From positions 62,001 to 126,000 of the forward strand of contig JAYUED010000001.1 in assembly GCA_043739385.1 (NCBI GenBank): a stretch of DNA of 64,000 nucleotides, read 5' to 3'. The notes beneath the pieces are model-generated. The model saw only the letters and a program-made list of their open reading frames with translations, made no database searches and was not told where the DNA came from. Position numbers and translations under genes: made by a program. Within the stretch, counting starts at the first letter, position 1, and each line of letters starts with the position of its first letter. This DNA is from Defluviibacillus sp043739385. GTDB lineage: Bacteria > Pseudomonadota > Gammaproteobacteria > Burkholderiales > Burkholderiaceae_C. Shown here piece by piece: positions 8,641 to 18,001 of the stretch.

Positions 8641-9990
8641 TCAGCCGCGCAGTGCCTTCTTCCTCACCAGTCCGATGTTCCCAATCAGCGAATATTGTTC
8701 ATCCGTGTAAGACAGCGGTACGTTGATTTTGCTGACCACATGGGCCAGATCGTCCAGCTCTTTCACCAGCTTGTTTTTGTCGCTGGGGGTTGCGCCGGGA
8801 TTGGTGTCCATGCGGCGCTCAATGTCACGCAACTGAGCGTACCAGCGGAAGACCCGTGAGCGAATGCGGAATTGATAGAGCGGTGGCACAATTTTGCTCA
8901 AGGGCAGCACGACTGCCACGATGATGCCGAGGGCCAGCCACATGCGTTCGATCAAATTAGCCAATAAAAATGGCATGTATTGCTGCAGCAGTGGTGCGCC
9001 ATTGCGGATGTAGCGGTCAGCCTCGGTCGACATGGGGAACTCGCCCAACGTGGCTTTTGGAAATTCACGTGCGCGATTGAACCACCCAGTGCCGCCGTGC
9101 AGTTTTCTAGACGCTTGTGCAAACAATTGCAGCAGTGCGGGGTGCGTGCCATCGCGTGCCAGCAGCGCTGTCGTGGACGCTACCAGCCGCACATCCTGGG
9201 GCGGCGTGTTGCCAGCCAAATCCACTACGCCACGTGGCAAAACCACGGGCGTTAAAAACTCAAAGCGACGCGAATAGGCCTCACTTTGTGGAAAGTCCAT
9301 CAGCTTCACGCCCGGGGTTTGCAGCAGCATTTGCACCATCAGCGCTTCGGGCGCGGAGGCGAAGACGATCACGTCGATCTCACGATTCAAAAACGCTACC
9401 GTGGCTGGGGTTTGCTCGAGGCGGCTTAGCGTGATAGTTTTGGAGTCGATGTGGTTCACGTCGAACAAACGCATCATCAAATTAGGCACGCCGCTACCGA
9501 CGGTGCCAACGTTGACCTTCATGCCTTGCAGTTGCGACAGCATACCCAGCGTGGCGTCTGTGGGGCTCACCTTACGGGCTGCCGATTCTTGGTAGAACAG
9601 CCACACGGGCTCCACAAACAGGCTGCCTAAGGATTCCAGGCTGTAGGTATCGGCCACAGTGGCGTCTAGGCTACCGCCTTGTACAAACGCAAGATCAGCT
9701 TTGCCCTGGCGCAGTAGTTCCAGATTGTCCGACGAGCCTTCGCTGGGCAGCAGCGTGACCTCAATGCCATTGGCTTTAAGCGCTTTCGCGTACCGCTTGC
9801 CAAACTCGTCATACGCACTCTGCGCCGGACCCGTGGCCAGTGTGACGTGCTTTGGCGGTGTTGGGTCTAGCCACCAGTAGGCAAGTGCCAGTAGGCCAAT
9901 GGCGAGCAGGGCAAGCGGCCCGGCAGATACCAGCATGTCTCTAACCGAGACGACGGTGTAACGGATGGCTTGAGTCATGTTGTTCAGCAT
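8641..9990 (-). CDS. TAXI-family (TRAP-associated) solute-binding protein, membrane anchored
   Basis: A 449-residue protein with an N-terminal membrane segment (about 22-41, AGPLALLAIGLLALAYWWL) and a binding domain of the TAXI/NMT1-like type: LATGPAQSAYDEFGKRYAKA, then SEGSSDNLELLRQGKADLAF and GTVGSGVPNLMMRLF. A second membrane helix (about 349-367, MWLALGIIVAVVLPLS) is followed by a charged C-terminal tail. Ordinary TAXI proteins are free periplasmic receptors for TRAP importers. This one is anchored at both ends and has no TRAP permease gene beside it, so it may sense a ligand or serve a distant permease. The substrate is unknown. Confidence 0.75.
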   Translation of the reverse strand: MLNNMTQAIRYTVVSVRDMLVSAGPLALLAIGLLALAYWWLDPTPPKHVTLATGPAQSAYDEFGKRYAKALKANGIEVTLLPSEGSSDNLELLRQGKADLAFVQGGSLDATVADTYSLESLGSLFVEPVWLFYQESAARKVSPTDATLGMLSQLQGMKVNVGTVGSGVPNLMMRLFDVNHIDSKTITLSRLEQTPATVAFLNREIDVIVFASAPEALMVQMLLQTPGVKLMDFPQSEAYSRRFEFLTPVVLPRGVVDLAGNTPPQDVRLVASTTALLARDGTHPALLQLFAQASRKLHGGTGWFNRAREFPKATLGEFPMSTEADRYIRNGAPLLQQYMPFLLANLIERMWLALGIIVAVVLPLSKIVPPLYQFRIRSRVFRWYAQLRDIERRMDTNPGATPSDKNKLVKELDDLAHVVSKINVPLSYTDEQYSLIGNIGLVRKKALRG

Positions 9991-10082
9991 GGGGTGGCGA
10001 CCTTTGCGTTGTACACGTTTTTGAAAAAAGGCTGATACAGGCCCAATGTGCTTTGGGTAGGCCTACTCAAAGCTAGAGCCAT

Positions 10083-12368
10083 TCAGTGCGTTTGGACGAA
10101 TAGCTCAAAATCAACTGCCGGCAGAGGACGGCTAAACAAATAGCCTTGGTAGGCATCACAGTCTTGCTTTGACAAAAAATCACGCTGGGCCTGGGTTTCT
10201 ACGCCCTCGGCAATCACCGTCAGTCCGAGGCTGTGGCCCAGGGTGATGACGGTACGGGCAATTGCAGCGTCGTTGGGGTCACTCATCAAGTCGCGCACGA
10301 AGGATTGGTCAATTTTGAGCTGGTCGAGCGGTAAGCGCTTCAGGTAACTGAGTGATGAGTAGCCAGTGCCGAAATCGTCAAGCGAAAACCCTACGCCACC
10401 GGCTTTGAGGGCCACCATTTTGGCGATGGTGTCCTCCACATCGTTAACCAGCATGCTCTCTGTCAGCTCCAGTTTTAGGCAGTTTGGACTAGCCCCGCTG
10501 CGCGCTAGCACGCCCAGCACAAAGGTGACAAAATCCGGCTGACGAAACTGCCGCGCACTCACGTTGACCGCCAGCGTCAAATGGCTTGTTGCCTCATTTT
10601 TTGCCCACATGACCAGCTTGGCACAGGCGGTTTCCAACACCCAACTACCCAGCGGAATGATGAGGCCTGTATCTTCAGCCAAGGGAATGAAGTCAGCCGG
10701 AGAAACCATGCCTCGCTGCGGTTGCCTCCAGCGCAGCAGCACTTCCGCGCCTATAGTGTGTCCGTCACGGTTGATTTGAGCTTGGTAGTGCAGTACAAAT
10801 TCGTCTTTTTGTATGCCCAGCCGAATGTCGTTTTCCAGGCCCACCCGGGCGCTGACCACCGCTTGCATTGCAGGGTCAAAAAAGCGCAGTGTGTTGCGAC
10901 CTGCGGTTTTTGACTGGTACATGGCCAAGTCCGCTTGCTTAAGCAAGTTTTCTATCGTGTCTTGCTGTCCGCTGTACAGCGTCACGCCGATGCTAGGAGT
11001 GATATTCACATCGTGCTTTAGCAAGCGGTAGGGTTGGTTGATGGCGGCCAGCACCTTTTCGCCCACCGCCCTAGCTTGGGCCAAGGCTTCAGTAGTGTTC
11101 TTGCTCAGTGACTCTAGCATCACCACAAACTCATCGCCTCCTAGCCGCGCCACGGTATCGCCCTCACGCACGCAGGCCGTTAAACGGAGTCCTACTTGTT
11201 CCAGAAGCAAATCGCCCACACCGTGACCCAAGGTGTCGTTGAGGGTCTTGAAATTGTCCAGATCAATGAATTGCAAGGCCCCATGCTGGCCGCTGCGCGC
11301 GCTTACAGCTAGTGCTTGTTGCAGTCGGTCTTGCAGCAGCCGACGATTGGGCAGATGAGTGAGTGGGTCATAAAAAGCGAGCTGTTTGACTTCAGTTAAG
11401 GTGGCTTGCAACTCCTTTTGTGTGCTGGCCATCTCTCGCGTCCGCCGTGCGACCAGTAATTCCAATCCTGCTTTGTGGTGCTTGAGTTCCAGTAGAAGTC
11501 GGGTGGTGTAGGCCAGCACTCCGCTGAAAATAATGCCCAATAAGGCCTGCACTGAGAGTCCTACCGGATTCCCCCAGCCTTTGATGGGTGCGACCTCCAG
11601 TGTCCATATACTGTTGGGCAAGGTTAACTGCCGAACTACAGGATCTGCCCCAAGTGGCGCTATCGATTCAGCAATGACCTGTTTTTTTGAAGTGCCAGGA
11701 ACCGTACGTGACAGGCAGTAGGCAAGTCCTTGCTCTTCCAATTGCTGGAGTCGAACGCCTTCAATCACTTCAGGAAAGTGCAATACTCCGTAGACAAAGC
11801 CCCAGAAAACAGGTTTTTCAGGAGGACTGATGTCGTCCAAAAAAATCGGCAAGCGTGCTACCAAGCCAATCCGACCTTGAATCAGTTTCAGCGGGCCCGC
11901 CAATGTCAGTTGCCCTGTGTCTCTGGCCAGATAAGCTTCACGACTTTGAATGGGGTCTTGAAGCTGGTTAAATCCAATTGCACGTTCATTGCCTTCGAGA
12001 GGGTCTACTTTTGCTACCACGCCTCCCGGTGACAGTCCAAACATATTTATACCGGGGTAGGCCGGGAGCATTTTTTCTGCAATGCCTTCAAAATCAAAGT
12101 CATTTCCTTTGCTCTGGCGCACCATGGCACCAAGGGTGTACGTAGCCGACAGCGCACGCTCAAGAGTTGTTTGAATGGCGTAGGTTTTATCGCTCGCCAG
12201 TGCGCCAAGATGTTTTTTCTCGGTAGTCATCCGCTGCTGCTCTAGCTGCCACATAAGCGCTGATGACATCAGCATGACAATGATGAACACCACAGCCGAA
12301 ATCGCTATTGACCGCTTTGACCGGTTGAGTGCCAGTAAGTTTTGAGTTTTTTTGAACACCAACATCAA
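10083..12368 (-). CDS. Membrane GGDEF-EAL protein with periplasmic CHASE-like sensor
   Basis: A 761-residue cyclic di-GMP enzyme. One membrane helix near residues 21-43 and another near 272-290 bracket a periplasmic domain of about 230 residues whose YPGINMFGLSPGG segment resembles CHASE sensors. The cytoplasmic part has a GGDEF domain (DPLTHLPNRRLLQDRL, later ARLGGDEF) and an EAL domain. In the EAL domain the signature reads EVLLRW, with Val in place of Ala. The catalytic segments LELTESML, SLDDFGTGYSSL, LKIDQSFVRDL and IAEGVET are present. Both activities are plausible and the net output cannot be read from sequence. It lies 3 bases after the P1 peptidase gene, so the two may be cotranscribed. 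Confidence 0.9.
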   Translation of the reverse strand: MMLVFKKTQNLLALNRSKRSIAISAVVFIIVMLMSSALMWQLEQQRMTTEKKHLGALASDKTYAIQTTLERALSATYTLGAMVRQSKGNDFDFEGIAEKMLPAYPGINMFGLSPGGVVAKVDPLEGNERAIGFNQLQDPIQSREAYLARDTGQLTLAGPLKLIQGRIGLVARLPIFLDDISPPEKPVFWGFVYGVLHFPEVIEGVRLQQLEEQGLAYCLSRTVPGTSKKQVIAESIAPLGADPVVRQLTLPNSIWTLEVAPIKGWGNPVGLSVQALLGIIFSGVLAYTTRLLLELKHHKAGLELLVARRTREMASTQKELQATLTEVKQLAFYDPLTHLPNRRLLQDRLQQALAVSARSGQHGALQFIDLDNFKTLNDTLGHGVGDLLLEQVGLRLTACVREGDTVARLGGDEFVVMLESLSKNTTEALAQARAVGEKVLAAINQPYRLLKHDVNITPSIGVTLYSGQQDTIENLLKQADLAMYQSKTAGRNTLRFFDPAMQAVVSARVGLENDIRLGIQKDEFVLHYQAQINRDGHTIGAEVLLRWRQPQRGMVSPADFIPLAEDTGLIIPLGSWVLETACAKLVMWAKNEATSHLTLAVNVSARQFRQPDFVTFVLGVLARSGASPNCLKLELTESMLVNDVEDTIAKMVALKAGGVGFSLDDFGTGYSSLSYLKRLPLDQLKIDQSFVRDLMSDPNDAAIARTVITLGHSLGLTVIAEGVETQAQRDFLSKQDCDAYQGYLFSRPLPAVDFELFVQTH

Positions 12369-12371
12369 CGG

Positions 12372-13409
12372 CTACCTGTCATTGCCACAAATCAACTCAT
12401 CGCACGCTGCAGGCCAGCTTTGCGTGCCGTAGCTTACGCTCCGCGCAGCGCGTACCGCACGCACTACGGCCCGCGCCGTCACCTCGGCAGCCAAGGTACT
12501 CAGCACCATCATTCCCAGCGTTTTCCCCGCCTTGCCTGTGCCCATGGCAAACAGCGTGTCACCATCTGACATCGTATGTACCGGGTTGATGCTGCGTGCC
12601 AGACCGTCGTGAGCCACCTGCGCCAAACGGTGTGCTTGTGTCTTGGTCAATATCGCGTCGGTGGCGATCACGCCCAGCGTGGTGTTGGTGCCCGCTAGCA
12701 CAGGCTTGGGCGAGTCACCGGCCAAAATCGCGTCGCGGATGTTAAGCAGCGACAGCCCATCTGCTGTGCGTGCCCCTGCGATCACATTTCCCGTGTGCGG
12801 ATCAATCACATCACCCAGCGCATTACAAGCAATGATGGCGCCTACCGTTACCCCGTCTAAAGTAATCGAAGCACTGCCGATCCCACCCTTCATCGCCCGA
12901 GATATGCCAAAGACCTTACCCACCAGTGCCCCGGCGCCTGCGCCTACATTACCTTGCGCAGGTACTGCCCGGCTGGCCGCTACACAGGCTTGATAGCCAG
13001 CGTTAGCGTCAGGCCGAATACGGTGGTCGCCCACAGGCAGATCAAACAGAACTGCAGCAGGCACGATAGGCACCAGGCCATAACCCACCGGCAGTCCAAT
13101 ACCCTGCTCCTCCAGCCAGCGCATCACTCCGCCTGCCGCATCGAGCCCCCAAGCGCTACCACCAGCCAGCGTGATAGCGTGAACGCGGTCTATAAGATTA
13201 CTGGGATGCAGTAAATCTGTCTCCCGCGTGCCGGGTGCCGCCCCGCGCACATCTACCCCCGCCACTGCGCCTTCGCGGGCCAAGATGACGGTGCAGCCGG
13301 TTGGGCGGCGTTGGTCTGTAAAGTGCCCGACTTCGATGCCAAGCACTTGCGTGATGGTGCCGGAGTCGGGTGCCGCGTGGTGTCGGTGTGAGGATTGGTT
13401 TGAGAGCAC
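12372..13409 (-). CDS. P1-family peptidase (DmpA-type N-terminal nucleophile aminopeptidase)
   Basis: A 345-residue protein of the DmpA/peptidase S58 family, which self-cleaves before a serine to expose an N-terminal nucleophile. The probable cleavage site is Gly-Ser in AMKGGIGSASITL (about residue 178). Other family segments are GIEVGHFTDQRRPTGCTVI near the start, AITLAGGSAWGLDAA, and GVIATDA in the C-terminal part. There is no signal peptide, so it is probably cytoplasmic. Known members hydrolyse N-terminal amino acids, beta-peptides or amides; the substrate here is unknown. The next gene leftward (GGDEF-EAL) begins 3 bases after the stop. Confidence 0.88.
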   Translation of the reverse strand: MLSNQSSHRHHAAPDSGTITQVLGIEVGHFTDQRRPTGCTVILAREGAVAGVDVRGAAPGTRETDLLHPSNLIDRVHAITLAGGSAWGLDAAGGVMRWLEEQGIGLPVGYGLVPIVPAAVLFDLPVGDHRIRPDANAGYQACVAASRAVPAQGNVGAGAGALVGKVFGISRAMKGGIGSASITLDGVTVGAIIACNALGDVIDPHTGNVIAGARTADGLSLLNIRDAILAGDSPKPVLAGTNTTLGVIATDAILTKTQAHRLAQVAHDGLARSINPVHTMSDGDTLFAMGTGKAGKTLGMMVLSTLAAEVTARAVVRAVRAARSVSYGTQSWPAACDELICGNDR

Positions 13410-13457
13410 TCCCTGATTATGAGAGATTGGTTACAAACATGGCTTGCCAGGGGGTTT

Positions 13458-16400
13458 TTATCGCAGCACAGCGATAGGTTCTTGACGATTCCTTTTACTT
13501 CGTCGCAGCAGCAAATACACCGCCGGAATCACCAGCATCGACAGCAGCGGCGCGCTAACCATGCCACCTACCATGGGCGCGGCGATGCGCTGCATAACCT
13601 CAGACCCGGTTCCGCTGCCCCACAAAATCGGCAGCAGGCCGGCCAATATCACCGCCACCGTCATCGCCTTGGGGCGTACACGCAGCACGGCGCCCTCACG
13701 AATGGCGTCTAGCAAATCGGCATCGCTGACTTCACCGCGTGCCAGCCGATCATCCCAAGCGTGCTTGAGGTAGAGCAGCATGATGACGCCAAATTCAGTG
13801 CTAACGCCCGCCAATGCTATGAAACCAATAGCGCTAGCCACAGATAGGTTGTGCGCAAGCGCATATAAAAGCCAAAATCCACCTACCAAAGCAAAGGGCA
13901 GCGTTAGCAGAATCAGCAACGCCTCGTCTACCCGTTTGAAGCACAGGTACAGCAACACAAAAATGATGAGCAGTGTGAACGGCACCACCACTTTCAGCTT
14001 GGCTGTCGCTCGCTCCAAATACTCGAACTGACCTGACCAGGACACTGAATAACCTGGACTAAGTTTGACTTGTGCGTTCACGGCCTGCTGCATGTCCAGC
14101 ACCGCTGATTTCAAATCACGCCCGCGAATATCAACATAGACCCAGCCAGAGAGTCGCGCGTTCTCGCTGCGCAGCATGGGTGGGCCGTCGCTGAGCTTTA
14201 AATCGGCCACGTCACTCAGTACCACCTTTGCGCCTCGTTCGGTGACGATGGGTAGGCGGCGCAGTTTTTCTACCGAGTCACGCAGCTCGCGCGGGTAGCG
14301 TACGTTGATGGGGAAGCGCTGTAAGCCCTCAACCGTCTCACCGACGTTCTCACCGCCAATGCTAGTTGCAACCACCGATTGCACGTCTGCCACACTCATA
14401 CCAAAGCGGGCAGCGGCCTCACGCTTTGGGGTGATGTCCAGATATCGCCCGCCCGTCAGCCGCTCGGCCAGGGCGCTGCTGACGCCGGGCACGGTTTTCA
14501 GTACGCGCTCTATTTCGCCGGTGATACGGTCGATTTCCGCCAAATCCGCTCCGGCTACCTTCACCCCCACAGGGCTTTTGATACCGGTCGCCAGCATGTC
14601 GATACGGTTGCGGATGGGCGGTACCCAGATGTTGGAGAGCCCTGGCACGTTGACAGCGCGGTCGAGTTCCGCTATCAATTTATCAGGCGTCAGGCCGGCA
14701 CGCCATTCGCTCTTGGGTTTGAACTGCACCGTGGTCTCGAACATCTCCATCGGGGCTGGGTCGGTCGCTGTCTCTGCGCGGCCTGCCTTGCCGTAGACCG
14801 ACGCCACTTCAGGCACGGTTTTGATGAGCCTGTCTGTTTGCTGCAGTAATTCTGCAGCCTTACCTGCAGAGAGGCCGGGCAGGGCGGTGGGCATGTAAAG
14901 CACATCACCCTCGTCCAGCGGAGGCATGAATTCGCCGCCAATCTGCAAAATAGGCCATGCGGTTGCGGCCAGTACCAGCGCTGCAACCACCAGCGTAGCG
15001 CGAGGCCAGTGCAGCACGATTTCAAGCAGTGGGCGGTAAAGCGCCATCAGCGCCCGGTTTAACGGGTTGCTGCGCTCATCGGGTATGCGGCCCCGAATCA
15101 AATAGCCCATCAGCACCGGAATCAGCGTGACTGATAAACCTGCCGCTGCGGCCATCGCGTACGTTTTGGTGAACGCCAATGGCGCGAACAAGCGTCCCTC
15201 TTGCGCCTCTAGGGTGAACACGGGAATGAAGCTCAGCGTGATGATGAGCAGGCTGAAGAACAGCGCCGGGCCGACTTCTGTTGCCGCCTCACCTATGACG
15301 CGCCACCGGGCATCGCCTGTCAAAGTGGCGTTGGCGTTGTTGTGGCTCCAGCGCTCAAGGTGTTTGTGCGCGTTCTCGATCATTACCACTGCGGCGTCCA
15401 CCATCGCCCCGATGGCGATGGCGATGCCGCCCAGCGACATCACGTTCGCGTTCACGCCTTGGTAATGCATGACGATGAAGCTCGCCAAAATACCCAGTGG
15501 CAGCGCGACGATGGCGACCAACGCGGAGCGCAGGTGGAACAAGAACACCGCGCAGACAAGCGCCACTACGATGAACTCTTCCAGCAGCTTATGGCTCAGG
15601 TTTTCCACGGCACGGGTGATGAGGCCCGAGCGGTCATAGGTGGGGACAATTTCCACGCCTGGCGGTAGGCTGCTTTGCAAGGTAATCAGCTTGGCTTTGA
15701 CGGCAGCAATGGTCTCCAGCGCGTTTTTGCCAGAGCGCATCACGATGATGCCTCCAGTGGATTCGCCCTCACCATCCAACTCGCCAATACCGCGCCGCAT
15801 TTCAGGGCCGATCTGGATGCGCGCCACGTCACCCAGCTTTACGGAAACGCCTGCACTGGATGTCCGCAGCGGGATGCTGCGAAAGTCGTCCAGCGTTTGC
15901 AAATAGCCTGTGGCCCGCACCATTACCTCTGCCTCCGCCAGCTCCAGCACCGAGCCGCCAGTTTCTTGGTTTGCTGTGCGCAGTGCCTCCAGCACGCGGG
16001 TGTGGGGAATGCCGTAGGCGGCGAGTTTGTCCGGGTCAAGTACCACTTGGTACTGCCGCACCATGCCGCCCACCGAGGCGACTTCAGCCACGTTGGGCAC
16101 GGTTTTAAGCTCGTACTTCAAGAACCAGTCTTGCAGTGCACGCAACTGGCCCGCATCGAGCTTGCCGCTGCGGTCGATCAGCGCATACTGGAATATCCAG
16201 CCTACGCCCGTTGCATCTGGCCCAAGGGAAGCCTTTGCAGCAGCAGGCAAGCGGGACTGCACTTGATTGAGGTATTCCAGCACCCGTGTACGTGCCCAGT
16301 ACGGGTCGGTGCCGTCCTCGAACAGGATGTAGACGAACGAGTCCCCAAAGAACGAATAACCCCGCACTGTCTTTGCCCCCGGCACCGAGAGCATGGTGGT

Positions 16401-16610
16401 GGTGAGCGGGTACGTCACCTGGTTTTCCACCAGGCGAGGCGCTTGGCCGGGGTAGCTTGTGCGGATGATGACCTGCACATCAGACAAATCGGGCAGCGCG
16501 TCCAGCGGTGTGCGGCTGGCCGCCCACAAACCCCAAGCTGCGAGTATGACGGTGGCCAGCAGCACCAAAAAGCGGTTGACGAGCGACCAGCGGATCAACG
16601 CCGCAATCAT
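13458..16610 (-). CDS. cusA: Heavy-metal RND efflux pump, inner membrane subunit (CusA-type)
   Basis: A 1050-residue RND proton antiporter of the heavy-metal (HME) subfamily. It has the N-terminal FLVLLATVILAAWGLWAA helix, two sets of six-helix membrane domains, IAIGAMVDAAVVMIENAHKH in the fourth-helix region, and the periplasmic segment NIWVPPIRNRIDMLATGIKS. The last is typical of the Cu(I)/Ag(I) CusA group. Its ATG overlaps the stop of cusB by 4 bases, so the two are translationally coupled. With CusB and a CusC-type channel it should form a complex spanning both membranes that expels monovalent copper or silver. The metal is inferred from subfamily and from the copper genes nearby. Confidence 0.92.
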   Translation of the reverse strand: MIAALIRWSLVNRFLVLLATVILAAWGLWAASRTPLDALPDLSDVQVIIRTSYPGQAPRLVENQVTYPLTTTMLSVPGAKTVRGYSFFGDSFVYILFEDGTDPYWARTRVLEYLNQVQSRLPAAAKASLGPDATGVGWIFQYALIDRSGKLDAGQLRALQDWFLKYELKTVPNVAEVASVGGMVRQYQVVLDPDKLAAYGIPHTRVLEALRTANQETGGSVLELAEAEVMVRATGYLQTLDDFRSIPLRTSSAGVSVKLGDVARIQIGPEMRRGIGELDGEGESTGGIIVMRSGKNALETIAAVKAKLITLQSSLPPGVEIVPTYDRSGLITRAVENLSHKLLEEFIVVALVCAVFLFHLRSALVAIVALPLGILASFIVMHYQGVNANVMSLGGIAIAIGAMVDAAVVMIENAHKHLERWSHNNANATLTGDARWRVIGEAATEVGPALFFSLLIITLSFIPVFTLEAQEGRLFAPLAFTKTYAMAAAAGLSVTLIPVLMGYLIRGRIPDERSNPLNRALMALYRPLLEIVLHWPRATLVVAALVLAATAWPILQIGGEFMPPLDEGDVLYMPTALPGLSAGKAAELLQQTDRLIKTVPEVASVYGKAGRAETATDPAPMEMFETTVQFKPKSEWRAGLTPDKLIAELDRAVNVPGLSNIWVPPIRNRIDMLATGIKSPVGVKVAGADLAEIDRITGEIERVLKTVPGVSSALAERLTGGRYLDITPKREAAARFGMSVADVQSVVATSIGGENVGETVEGLQRFPINVRYPRELRDSVEKLRRLPIVTERGAKVVLSDVADLKLSDGPPMLRSENARLSGWVYVDIRGRDLKSAVLDMQQAVNAQVKLSPGYSVSWSGQFEYLERATAKLKVVVPFTLLIIFVLLYLCFKRVDEALLILLTLPFALVGGFWLLYALAHNLSVASAIGFIALAGVSTEFGVIMLLYLKHAWDDRLARGEVSDADLLDAIREGAVLRVRPKAMTVAVILAGLLPILWGSGTGSEVMQRIAAPMVGGMVSAPLLSMLVIPAVYLLLRRSKRNRQEPIAVLR

Positions 16611-18001
16611 GGTTTGCCACCTTGCGTAGTCGTATTTTCCGTATTTAACCTGGCTTCCACGCCTTTGAGGCTAGCCTCTGAGTCGATCAAAAACTGCCCT
16701 GAAACAACGACCCGTTGACCCGCTTTCAAGCCCTTTCGGATTTCGGTTTTGCCGTCAGCTTCGGCACCTGTTTCCACGGTCACAGGGCTGAATTTTCCAC
16801 CGTCTTGCGCCACCATCACTACGGTACGCTCGCCTGTCGCGATCAGGGCTTCACTCGGCACCAGCAGTGCCGGGTGCATGCCAGGGGCCGTGAATTGCAA
16901 GTTGACGAACATGCCGGGGGCTAACGCGCCTTGGGGGTTGCGCAGTTCAATCCGTGCTTTACGGGTTCGGGTGGCAGTGTCCACCTCGGGCAGCAGGGCT
17001 TGTACGGTGCCTTTGAAGACGGTGCCAGGGAGGGTGGTGAACCCTGAAACGCTTTTGGCTTCAACCTGCATTCCTGGGTGTACCAGCGACGCTTGGCTCT
17101 CGGGCAATTCGGCGATAGCCCACACGGTGCTCAGGCCGTTGATACGTGCCAGCACGGTGCCTTGCATTACTGTCATGCCAACTCGTGCCGCTAACTCGGC
17201 CACCACGCCGCTGCTGGGCACGGTGAGAGTGGTGCGCGCCTGCGGTTGCCCCGATGTGTCAATGTGGTCGATCTGTGCTTCGCTCATGCCCACTAATCGC
17301 ATACGCTGACGGGCTGCTGCGAGCAGCGGGGCGTCCAGATCGGGTATCTTTTTTAGCGCCAGATACTCCGCTTGTGCGGCTACCCAGTCGGGCACGTAGA
17401 TATCGGCAAACGGCTGACCCGCGCGCACGGCGTCCAGTGTGGCGCGCACGTACAGCTTTTCGATAAAGCCGGTAGCGCGGGCTTGGATGACGGACTGATC
17501 GCGCTCATTCCAAGTGATATTGCCCTCAGCGGACAGCAGCGGTGTGAGGCTGCCTTGCACCACCTCTGTGGTGCGCAGCCCTAGGTTTTGCTGCATACGC
17601 GGGCTGACACTCACGCCGCCACCTTTTTCATCGGCTGTGCTGCCACCGGCATCGCCATACACAGGTACCAGCATCATGTCCATGAAGGGCGATTTGGCTG
17701 GGGCATCAAAGCGTTTTCCCGGCACCATAGGGTCGTGGTAGTACAGCACGGGTTTGCCGTTGGCAGGATCTAGGCTACCTGCTTTCAGACCGTCTTTGAT
17801 GTGGCGGCGCGTAGCGGCTTCTCCTGCGGCGATGCTGCTGGTCGGGTCGGCTTCGGTGGAGGAGATCGCCATCACAGATGCTGTCGCAGACGCGTTTGCG
17901 GAAGAGACGTGGTGCGTGCCCAGTTGGTACAAACCGTAGCCACCAGCGCTTAGCAGGGCCACTGCGAAGGCGCATAAGACGCTTTTTTGAAGTGTGTTCA
18001 T
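16607..18001 (-). CDS. cusB: RND efflux periplasmic adaptor with heavy-metal-binding domain (CusB-type)
   Basis: A 464-residue membrane-fusion protein. An N-terminal membrane/signal helix (about 8-27) leads to a small heavy-metal-binding domain at about 86-115 with YYHDPM, KSPFMDMMLVPVY and several Met residues that can bind Cu(I). Lipoyl/beta-barrel hairpin segments follow, such as GFIEKLYVRATLDAVRAGQPFA cut by VPDWVAAQAEY, and the C-terminal QFLIDSEASLK. CusB proteins deliver metal to CusA and bridge to the outer-membrane channel. It overlaps cusC and cusA by 4 bases each, a tightly coupled operon. Confidence 0.9.
   Translation of the reverse strand: MNTLQKSVLCAFAVALLSAGGYGLYQLGTHHVSSANASATASVMAISSTEADPTSSIAAGEAATRRHIKDGLKAGSLDPANGKPVLYYHDPMVPGKRFDAPAKSPFMDMMLVPVYGDAGGSTADEKGGGVSVSPRMQQNLGLRTTEVVQGSLTPLLSAEGNITWNERDQSVIQARATGFIEKLYVRATLDAVRAGQPFADIYVPDWVAAQAEYLALKKIPDLDAPLLAAARQRMRLVGMSEAQIDHIDTSGQPQARTTLTVPSSGVVAELAARVGMTVMQGTVLARINGLSTVWAIAELPESQASLVHPGMQVEAKSVSGFTTLPGTVFKGTVQALLPEVDTATRTRKARIELRNPQGALAPGMFVNLQFTAPGMHPALLVPSEALIATGERTVVMVAQDGGKFSPVTVETGAEADGKTEIRKGLKAGQRVVVSGQFLIDSEASLKGVEARLNTENTTTQGGKP

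Noticed and set aside
15675..16718. Long open frame (347 codons) on the plus strand opposite cusA
   Set aside because: It is the antisense of a clear, full-length RND pump gene with intact motifs; its product is Cys/His/Arg-rich with no recognisable domain, as expected for a shadow of a G+C-rich gene.
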